A stretch of 36,631 nt of DNA, taken from IMG/VR virus record IMGVR_UViG_3300032282_005243, positions 1-36,631 of that record. One strand, given 5' to 3'. The translations under genes and the position numbers were made by a program. The notes below the pieces were generated by a model, which worked only from the letters and a program-made list of their open reading frames with translations, was not told the DNA's origin and made no database searches. Below are positions 4,220 to 15,100 of this stretch, piece after piece. Each line of letters opens with the position of its first letter. Position 1 is the first letter of the stretch. Origin of the DNA: a virus.

Positions 4220-6133
4220 ATGGCACTAGTAAACTTTAGCAATCTCGATTTCGATCAAATTAAGAGTTCTCTCAAGGAATATTTGAGGGCAAACTCGAAT
4301 TTTACTGACTATGATTTCGAAGGTTCTAATTTATCGACAATAATTGATGTTTTAGCGTATAATACTTACATTACTTCGTACAATGCTAACATGGTTAGCA
4401 ACGAAGTTTTTATTGACTCTGCAACTTTAAGAGAAAATGTCGTTTCTCTCGCAAGAGCCATTGGATATGTTCCAAAATCCAGAAGATCTTCAGTTGCAAC
4501 AATTTCTCTTTTTGTAGATACTAGTTCTTTAGCGCAAATACCTCAAACGCTAACGCTTCAGAAAGGACTTGTATGCACTAGTTCATCATCTTTTGATGGT
4601 AATAGTTATTCTTTCAATATTAATGATCCAATCACAAAACCAATTGTTAATAATATTGCAACATTTGACTCAATTCCTGTATATGAAGGAACATATATCA
4701 CTCAGACATTTACAGTAGACGCAAATAATCCAAATCAAAAATTTATACTGACAAATTCTGGAATTGATGTAAATTCCATTCGAGTTACTGTTAAAAATAC
4801 CGAAAATAGTACAATTACTCGCAAATTCAGTCTTTCGGAAACTTTCATTGATATTGGTCCAGAATCAAAAGTCTTTTTTATTCAAGAAATTGAGGATCAA
4901 AGATATGAATTAATTTTTGGTGATGGTGTTTTTGGTGTAAAACTTGATAATCTCAATTATGTTGAAGTTTCCTATTTAATTTGTAATGGAAAGAATGGAA
5001 ATGGAGTTTCAAATTTCATATACTCTGGAAGAATTTTAGATAACAACGGTAATGTTGTTATTGAATCAATTTCTGATATCACGACTGATGTTTCTTCAAA
5101 TAGTGGTCAAGATTTAGAGTCTGTAGATTCGATTAAAAAATATGCACCAAGAATTTATGCATCTCAAAATCGTGCAGTGACGGCTGCAGATTATGAAGCA
5201 TTAATTCCAACAATATTCCCTGAAGTAGAATCAATTTCAGTATATGGAGGAGAAACTTTAAATCCACCAAAATACGGAAAAGTTTTTATTTCGATAAAAC
5301 CATATAATGGTGATTTTGTTTCTAGTATCATTAAGGATACAATCAAAACAAAATTAAGAAAGTATACTGTTGCTGGAATTGTTGCTGAAATTATCGATCT
5401 TAAGTATTTGTATGTTGAGTATGATACAACTGCATATTATAATGCAAACTTAGCTCCAGGTGCAGGAACAGTAAAATCGCTGATTGATAGCAATATATCA
5501 ACATATGCACAATCTACAGAATTAAATAAGTATGGTGCAAGATTTAAATACAGTAAATTCCAAAAAATTATTGATGATAGTCATGCATCAGTAATGTCAA
5601 ATATTACCAGAATACAAATACGTCGCAATCTGCAATCTAAAATAAACAGTCTTGCGGATTATGAACTTTGTTATGGAAACGGATTTCATTTAACAAATAC
5701 AAAAAGCGGTTATAACATTAAGTCGTCAGGATTTAATGTTGATGGCATAGTTGAGACGGTATATCTTGGAGACGTTCCAAATGCTAACCAAAAAACAGGA
5801 TCGTTGTTCCTGTTTAAATTAAATTCACCAACCGATCCTATTGTAGTAAGAAATAATGTTGGATCAATTGATTATGAAAGAGGTGAAGTTAGATTATACC
5901 CAATTAAAATAACAAATACTGCAAAATCTAAAGATGGAATAAAAATTATTGAAATTTCTGCAGTTCCAGTATCAAATGATGTTATTGGAAAAGAGGATCT
6001 TTATTTGCAACTAGATATTAATAACAGTATGTTAAATATGCAAACAGATGATATTTCATCTGGAGCAAACATCTCTGGATCAACATACACAGTAACTTCA
6101 AGTTACACCAACGGAAGTTTAATCAGATTGTAA
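4220..6133 (+). CDS. gp6: Baseplate wedge subunit gp6 (baseplate J-like)
   Basis: 637 residues versus about 660 for T4 gp6. The N-terminal signature 'NFSNLDFDQIKSSLKEYLRA' followed by 'FTDYDFEGSNLSTIIDVLAYN' and 'ATLRENVVSLARAIGYVPKS' is typical of the family. A central 'RYELIFGDGVFGVKL' region and 'QNRAVTAADYEALIPTIFPEV' (near residues 313-335) match the baseplate J-like core. gp6 dimers link neighbouring wedges into the inner baseplate ring together with gp25 and gp53, and transmit the contraction signal. One base separates its stop from the next ATG. It is AT-rich like the rest of the virion block, and no insertion or break is apparent. Confidence 0.92.
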   Translation: MALVNFSNLDFDQIKSSLKEYLRANSNFTDYDFEGSNLSTIIDVLAYNTYITSYNANMVSNEVFIDSATLRENVVSLARAIGYVPKSRRSSVATISLFVDTSSLAQIPQTLTLQKGLVCTSSSSFDGNSYSFNINDPITKPIVNNIATFDSIPVYEGTYITQTFTVDANNPNQKFILTNSGIDVNSIRVTVKNTENSTITRKFSLSETFIDIGPESKVFFIQEIEDQRYELIFGDGVFGVKLDNLNYVEVSYLICNGKNGNGVSNFIYSGRILDNNGNVVIESISDITTDVSSNSGQDLESVDSIKKYAPRIYASQNRAVTAADYEALIPTIFPEVESISVYGGETLNPPKYGKVFISIKPYNGDFVSSIIKDTIKTKLRKYTVAGIVAEIIDLKYLYVEYDTTAYYNANLAPGAGTVKSLIDSNISTYAQSTELNKYGARFKYSKFQKIIDDSHASVMSNITRIQIRRNLQSKINSLADYELCYGNGFHLTNTKSGYNIKSSGFNVDGIVETVYLGDVPNANQKTGSLFLFKLNSPTDPIVVRNNVGSIDYERGEVRLYPIKITNTAKSKDGIKIIEISAVPVSNDVIGKEDLYLQLDINNSMLNMQTDDISSGANISGSTYTVTSSYTNGSLIRL

Positions 6134-6134
6134 T

Positions 6135-9100
6135 ATGTCGCAAGTAAGAGTAAAGACTAGTTTAATCGTTGAGAATCAGGTTCCTTCTTATGTTAGAGAA
6201 GAATTTCCACTTCTTGTCGAATTTTTGTCTCAGTATTATAAATCATTAGATTATCAAAGTGCTGCATCAGATATTCTTCAAAATATTGATCAGTATGTAA
6301 AGATTGATAATCTTGTAAATTTAACTGAGTCTACCACTCTTACCAATGTCGTAGAATTATACGATACAACAATTACTGTTAGTTCAACAACTGGATTTCC
6401 AGATACTTATGGATTAATCCAAATTGATAATGAAATTATCACTTACGAATCAAAAACTTCAACAACTTTTGTAAACTGCAAAAGAGGATTTTCTGGCACT
6501 ACTTCATACCAAAACCCATCAAGAAAGGATGAATTAGTATTTGAAGATTCAAATGTAGAGGAGCATGAATCTGGAACTACAGTATTAAATCTAAGCATTC
6601 TCTTTTTAAAGGAATTCTTATTAAAGGTCAAAAAACAGATTTCTCCAGGATTTTCTGGAAGATCCTTATATTCTGGAATAAATGAGTCTTTATTTCTAAA
6701 ACAAGTTAAAGACTTTTACTCCTCAAAAGGAACGGATAACTCATTTAAAATTTTATTCAATGCATTATATGGTGATACTGATTCTTCTGTCATTAAGCCA
6801 AGAGATCATCTAATTCAACCATCAGATGCTCAATATTACATTACCAAAGATTTGGTGGTAGAAAGATTACAAGGTGACCCAATGGATCTCGTTGGGAAAT
6901 CGTTGTATCAAGATGCTAGCACTTTTATTGAAGCTGCAAAGGGTATAATTTCTAAAGTTGAAAAAATTGTTAGAGGAAATAGAGAGTATTATGTATTGAG
7001 TATTGATTATGATCAAGATAGAGATAGTGATTTTTCACAATCTATTGGCGATTTTTCAATTCACCCTAAAACTATAACAACAGCAACAGCGGGAATTGGT
7101 GTTACAACTCTTGAAGTAGATTCTACAGTTGAATATCCACAATCAGGAACTTTATTAATCAATCCAACTCAAGATACACAATTTTTTGTAACGTATACTG
7201 ACAAAACAATAAACCAGTTTTTGAATTGTTCTGGAATAACACAGACAATTGAATCTGGTAAAGAAATTTTTGCAGATAGTTATGCTTATGGTTATTCTGC
7301 AATTTCTACTGATAATATTGTAAAGGTTAGAATTTCTGGCGTCCTATCAGATTTAGATATACTCGATGAAACTTATTATTATGAAAAGAATGATCAAATT
7401 CAAATTAAATCTTTGGGATCAGATTTAAAATCGGTTAAAGCAAATACTTGGTTTTTTAATATTTCAACGAGATTTGACGTAAAATCAATTGAATTGGTAG
7501 ATAATTCAAACTATACCTACAAAGTCAATCTTTATGATGAGCATGAATTTGTAATCGGAGATTCTATTACATTAATTACATCAAACAATAAAGAATTTTA
7601 TGGTGAAATTATTCCAGAAAATATTTCATCAACATATTCTTCAGATATTTCTGGAATTTACTCATCAAATATATCTGGATTTGATAATCGCAAATCATTT
7701 AATATTGTTGGGCAAGGACCATTAAACATAAATGCTTATTATACTGTTAGAAAAAATATAACAAAAGTATCTACAACAAACTATCCAGAAATACACAAAT
7801 ATACTTCAAACGTTCAAAATGTATACACAGATTTAAACGATAATTTGTATGTCGCTTCAAACTCTCTTCCAAAATATTATAATAGACCATTAACGATTAA
7901 TGATAGGTCTATTACTTTCTCTGGGACTTTTTCTGGAACGCAACTGGTCATTGGTAATCATGGTTTATTGACAGGAGATGCAATTATATACAATCCTGTA
8001 GATGATAGCAATAAACTTGATTTATTTCCTGGAATTTATTTCGTTAGAAGACTTACAGAAACGTCAATAAGTCTTGCAAGAAGTAAAGAAAATCTTCATT
8101 CAGAAAATTATATTTCTGTAAATGGCGTAGTAACAAATAATAAATTTTATCTTCTCAATTTGAGTGATGAAACATTAGAAGAAAATAGAGTAAAACCTCA
8201 AAAATTAATTCGTAAATTATCAACACCGTCTGATGATGGATCTGTCCACACTACTCCAATTGGAGCGACGGGAATATTTGTTAATGGTGTAGAATTAACA
8301 AACTACAAGTCCGAAGATATTATTTTCTTTGGTCCACTTCAAGAAATTTTTCCAACTACTCCTGGAAGTGGTTATGATGTTATCAATCCACCAATTTTAA
8401 CTATTTCTGATCAACATGGAACTGGCGCAGCGGGAATTTGCAGTGTAACGGGATCTTTGGTCAGAGTTGATGTTATTGATGGTGGATTTGATTACTTAGA
8501 AGATCCTATTATTACAATTACTGGAGGAAATGGATCTGGAGCTTTAGTAAAACCAAATTTAATTGAGTTTGACCATTCTGCAGTTTTTAATTCTTCAGCA
8601 AGTGCATTACAAGTCAGCACATCAAATAATACTATCGGATTTTCGAGTTATCATAAATTTAGAGATGCAGAAGAAATAGTATATGGCACTCAAGGCGGAA
8701 CGGGTGTTGGTGGTCTCACAACAGGAGCAAAATATTATGTTTCTGTACAAGATGGATTTACTGTAAAATTACACAAAACTTTATTGGATGCTGCTGTTGG
8801 AATCAATACTGTAGATTTAACATCTTTTGGTGCAGGAAATCATAAATTTGCATCTACATCCAAAAAGAAAAAGATTGGTTCGATTTCTGTTGAAAACGGA
8901 GGTACTGGATATAGTAGTGGAGGAAATCCAGTTCAACTTATAATTAAAGGAAGAGTTGGAATTTCTACTTTAACTGGGCAAAGTTTTGATGCTGTTTTAA
9001 AACCAATATTTAGAGGACAGATAACATCAGTTTCGCTTACTTCCGGTGGAGAAAAGTATGGCAAAGAAGATATTATCAATTATGACTATCAACCAACATT

Positions 9101-12100
9101 CTCTTTAAATAGTGGATCTGGTGCAGAAGTTTTACCCGTAATTTTTAACGGAAAAATAAAGCAAGTTTTTGTTACAAATTCTGGTAGTGGATATAATTCA
9201 ACACCAAACCTTATTATCAACGATCCTGCAGGTACTGGAGCTGTTCTTTCTCCTATTATTAGTAATGGGCAATTAGTCGAAGTAAAAGTAATTTTTGAAG
9301 GTTTAGGGTATTCTGAAGGTGTTAACATTGATGTAGTTGCTGCAGGATCTGGTGCTTCGTTCAAAGCAAAAATTGCATCATGGAGAATAAACAACGTAGA
9401 AAGGTTAAGATATTTTAATCAGTTACCTTTAGATGATGGAATTTTGTTTAAATCCAAAAAAGACTCTTACGGGTTAAAGTATACACATTCATATGCTCCT
9501 CGAAATTTAAGATCTTCAGCTCTAGCATATAGTTTTGTTGATGAAGTTCCAATTTATGTTCCCGATCTACAAATCCTAAACGGTGCAGAAACTGATTCTA
9601 GTATTCATTCACCAATACTTGGGTGGGCATATGATGGAAATCCAATTTATGGTCCATATGGATTTGATTCTAATGGAAATGTTAAGAGAATGGCCTCTGG
9701 TTATACGCAAATAACCAATTCCAATAGACCTAGCGTTTTGCAATATCCATTAGGATTTTTTGTTGAAGATTACCAATTCACAGGATCTGGTGATTTGGAT
9801 GAACATAATGGAAAGTTTGGCCCAACTCCAGAATATCCAGAAGGCATTTATGCATATTTCTGCACAATACATTCAATCAATGATTCTGTTGGCAGTTTCC
9901 AATTTTATAGAAGACCAGTGTTCCCATATGTAATTGGACATGCTTACAAATCGAATCCAATCGATTTCAATTTCTTAACAACTTCTAATCAGGATGAAAT
10001 TAATATCAATGAAACAAATTGGAGTAGAAATACTAGACCATATCACCTCAATAGGCCTAGAAGTTATTATGATTTTGTTCTTGATCCAAATAAAATTAAA
10101 AAACAACTGTCAATTGTTAAAAGTGCAACAAGATCTGGAATAGATTCTATTGGAATCACTACTGGAGGATCCAATTATCAAATTGGAGATAAACTCATCT
10201 TTAACAATAGTGGAACTGGTGGATTTGGCATTTCCGCAGAAGTTTCTCTTTTGGATGGAAAAGAAATCACAAATATTGGTATAGGAACATCAACATTATC
10301 GAATGTTCAAATGGTTCCTTTAGCAAATTCCAAGAAGTTTATTGGATATGTAGAGAATCCACATGCTTTATTGAATAATGAACTCGTTTCTTTCTCTGCA
10401 TCTGGAATTTCTACTAGTGGAAATATTAGTGTTTTAAACAATAAATTAACTCTCACATCTGGAGTTGGATCTGCAGTATATACGGGATTAGTAACGTATT
10501 TTAATGTAAGCGGAAATCTTTCCATCATTAAAGAAAACGATGTTTATCAAATTGCTAATGAAGATATTAAGATTTTAAACGTTGATGTTCCTTCATCTAG
10601 AATCAGGGTTTTACGAAACTATCAGGGTATATCAACAGTTTCAGCAGGAACTACATTAACAGAAAAGACAAGAAGATTTGAACTGTCTTTTGGTATTTCA
10701 ACTTCAACCTATAACTTAAAATTAGATAAACAATTATACTTTGATCCAAAAGAATCTATCGGATTAGGAACTGTTTCTGGTCCTGGAATAGGATATACTT
10801 TGAGTTTTACAAATCCTGGTGCAGGAATTACTCAAGTTAATATTCCTGTAGGATCCTTATGGTTACCAAATCATGAATTGGAAACGGGAACGGAATTAGT
10901 ATATTCTCCAAATGGTGGCGTTGCAGTCTCAATTTCAACTGATGGTATATCAAGTTATCAACTTGCAGATAATTCTGTTCTGTATGCAACAAAACTTAGT
11001 GAGTATTTAATTGGTATTTCTTCTGTTAGAGTTGGACTTGGAACAACTGGTTCATTTGTCGGTATTGGCTCAACACAAGCGTCATTGTTATACTTTACTA
11101 ATGTTGGCGCAGGAAATTCACATAGTTTTACTACAAATTATGAAAACACTTTAAAGGGAACTGTATCATCAAATAGAGTTACAGTTGCTACAGCATCAAC
11201 ACACGGATTGCAAGTTAACGATACTGTTAAGGTTTTCGTTTTACCCGGAGTTGTTACAAGTTTGTATTCTGGAACTTATAGTTTAGTTTCATCTGCAGGA
11301 ACCCAATTCTCTTATTCGATTTTAAATTATCCAGAAGTTGCTTCATATGCGAGTGGAGAGTTAAAGTATCAAACAACTTCTACAAATGCATATGGACCAA
11401 TTTGTGCAGTCAATTTGAAATCTAAAGGACTTTCATATGCAACACTTCCTACAGTATCAACAGTAAAGAGTGGAATTGGAACAAATGCAGAATTAATTGC
11501 ATATGGAAGAAATATTGGTAAAATTAATAAAGTTGAAATTCAAGATATTGGGTTTGATTATCCTTCAGATTTAAGTTTAAGACCTACTGCAAGTATTCCT
11601 CAGATTTTAAAAGTACAAAATCTAGTTTCATTTAAATCAATTGGAATTTCTTCTGTAGGAAGAAACTATAATATTGCTCCAGATTTAATTGTAATTGATT
11701 CATTAACAAGAAAAGTAAATCCAAATGTAGAGTTGGATTATAAACTTGGAGATACTCAAGTTACTATTTTAAAAAATACTAATGACCTTTATAGCAATTC
11801 TACAACTATTTTTCCAGTTAACAATACTAATGGAGTTGGTATTAGTACAATAAAATTTATCCAATCATCTCAAGATGTTGTCGTAACTTTAGGATCAAGT
11901 TTTAGCAATGCTGCAGACTTCCCATTTGCTATTGGTGATAAAGTTTTAATTGAAAATATTAGTGTTGGTGTAGGATCAACAGCAAAAGGATACAATTCTT
12001 CTGCATATGGATATGAGTTATTTACTATTATAAACATCGATCCAAATATTGGTGGAATTGGAGCCACAGTTTCTTACAATATTGCTGGAAAATTAGCTTT

Positions 12101-15100
12101 TGGAGAATATGTTGGAAACTACGATCCAATTAATTCAACTGGAAGAATTATTCAAGAAAAAGACCTTCCTATTTTTACTCCAGAATATTTGGAAAATACT
12201 TTCCTTAATGGAGAAACTGTATATACACAATCATCTTCAGGAAAGATTATAAGATGGAATGAAAATAATCTTCTCATGAAAGTTGCAACTGACAAAGATT
12301 TTTCAGTTGGAGAGACTATAGTTGGCAAATCTTCTAAGGCAGCATCGATAATAAAAGAAATTATTTCTTTCGATTCTATTTACAATGTCAAAGCTTCATC
12401 TATTGTCAAGAAAGGTTGGCAAAGAGAAACTGGATTCTTAGATAATGATATTCAAAAAATTCATGACAATGATTATTATCAGTATTTTTCATATTCAATA
12501 AAAACTAAAATTCCATTTTCTGAGTGGGATGAAACTGTTGATGATTTAAACCATTCAGTTGGATTTAAAAAATTCGCTGATTTGCAGATACAATCTTCTT
12601 CAGAATCTGTTGGAGTTGGATCTACCTTATCCGCAGAAATTTCATCAATTGTTGAATTAGATTCTGTTCTGAATTTAAATTGCAAATCAGATTTTGATAA
12701 TGCACGAGAAAATAATATTATTTTGGATAATAACTATGCATCCAATCAAATAATATTTGATTCGGCAATTCTGCAGGATTACTTAGAATCTGTTGGAAAT
12801 AGAGTTCTTACAGTTGATGATCTGGGCGATGAATTTAATAGTAATCCAAGATCAACAAAATATTCAAATATTGATGTATTTGATCTGGCAACAGGTAGAT
12901 ATAGAAAGTATTTAACTTATGTAAATGATGAAGCATATGTTGACCAAAATCAAGTTATGTTGGTCTCATTGTTGCACAACAATACTTATGGATTCTTAAA
13001 TCAATATGGACAAATTTATAATTTAGATAGCCTTGGATCTTTTGATTTTAGTATTCTCGGTTCGGAAGGTATTTTGCAGTTTTATCCAACATTTTTTGCG
13101 GATAACGAATACAATATTTCCTTCTCCAACCTTTCAGTCGCAGATTTAACGACTTCTACTGGAAAACAAAGTTTAGGTGATATTGTAAGTATTGCTTCTT
13201 CTAGTGTAACAATTCCAACAGGAACAACAACAGCAACAACAGTCGTTGGAATAGCATCTACTTACAGAGGATCTAAAGTCTATGTTGTAATTGGTGCTGA
13301 AGATGGATCATATTACGAAGTAGATGAACTTAGCATAGTTCATGATGATAATAATGTTTTATATATGGATTATGGGCAATTGTCAACAGATAATATTTCA
13401 TCTTTTGGATCTCCTGGAATTGGAACTTATATTGCTTACCTTTCTGGATCAGAATTAAAAATTGATTTAAAACCAACAGCAGGATTATCTACAAATCATT
13501 TTGTTAACACTATTAGAGTTTCTATTGCAAATTCATCTGCAGTTGGTGTTGGAACTTCTAACATGTTTGATAGTTACATTAATTCAAATGTAACGAATAT
13601 TTCTGCATCAGGATCACCAACAGCTACAACAGTTGCATCATTTGGTAAAAATTATAATGCAGCATATTACATTGCCGTTGTAGAAAATCTGACCGACAAT
13701 CAATATCAAATATCAGAATTGGTTTCGATGAAAAACCAATCAAATGCATATGTTTCAGAATATGGATTTGTTCAAACTGATGGTTCTATTGGAGATTATA
13801 CAATTGCTAGAATTGGTGACGATACTGCATTACAATTTACCCCAAAAGCAAACGTAGATGTTCAAGTAAGAGTATTCCAACAAGTTCTTACGTCAACTCA
13901 TAATCATAATTATCCATCCACAATAAGTCTCAATAATGCATCTGTTAACAGTGGTCATGGTTTTTATGAAGGGACAAATGCTGCAACTAGAAAGAGTTTC
14001 GAATTAACTCATAAAGAATTACCAATTTTTGAAAGATATTTTTCTGGAAATTCTTCTGATATTGTAAATGTCGATGCAGACCAAGTTAAAATACCAGCAC
14101 ATTATTTTGTAACTGGAGAAAAACTTGTTTATGAGTATTCATCTTCTGATGTTGGAACTATAAACGCAATTGGAATTGCAACAACCACAATTATCGGAGT
14201 CGGTTCAACCGATAAATTACCAAAAACCATATATGCTGTTAAGGAGAATGATTTATACTTGAAATTTGCTGGATCAGCTGCAGATGCTTTATCTACTCCA
14301 CCAAATATCTTAGATATTACTAGTGTTGGTATAGGAACATCTCACGTATTGAGATCAACAAATCAAAATGCTAGAGCGATCATTGCAATTGATAATGTAA
14401 TTCAATCACCTATTGTTGCTACCGCAGTAACAACAACTGTATCTGCAGACGTTGGATCAGTAACCGAGTTGATTACATTATCTGGTATAACTTCAATTTT
14501 TAGTGGCGATTTAATTAAGATTGATAATGAAATAATGCAAGTTGCAACCTTGGGATTTGGAGCAACAAACGTTGCAATAGTATCAAGAGGTCAATTAGGA
14601 TCAGGAATCGCTACTCATGCTTCTGGTGCTGTAATTACAAAATTACTTGGTAATTATAACATTGATAATAATACGATCCATTTCCCTGTTGCTCCTTGGG
14701 GGAAAGTTCCATTTACCAATCCATCAACAAGACCAGATGAACAGGACTATGTTGGATTGGAGACTGGATCAACATTTAGTGGTAGAGTATTTTTAAGATC
14801 TGGAAAATCCAATACTTCTGAAGATGCTTATTTCTACAATAAAGTGTTTGATGATATTTCTGCATCATTTACTGGAGCAACCAATGATTTTACGTTAAAA
14901 TCAGGAGGCTCTAATATTACTGGTATAAGCACCAGTAATGCTGTAATCTTAATCAACCAAGTTTTCCAAGGACCATCAAGATCAACTATTCCAGTAACAA
15001 TAGAAGGAAATTATAGTCTTTCACAATCTTCTGGGATAACTACCATTTCGTTTATAGGTAGTCAATCTCAGTCATATGATATCAATGCCTCACAACTTCC

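Noticed and set aside
4190-4221. TTGACA at 4190 within gp25 as a promoter for gp6
   Set aside because: Only a poor ATAAAT at 20 bases spacing; gp6 abuts gp25 and needs no own promoter.
9089-9394. 101-codon minus-strand frame in the gp7-like gene, and similar ones at 17733-18074 and 27954-28271
   Set aside because: All lie opposite GxGY repeats, whose codon bias leaves the complementary strand open; no independent start signals.
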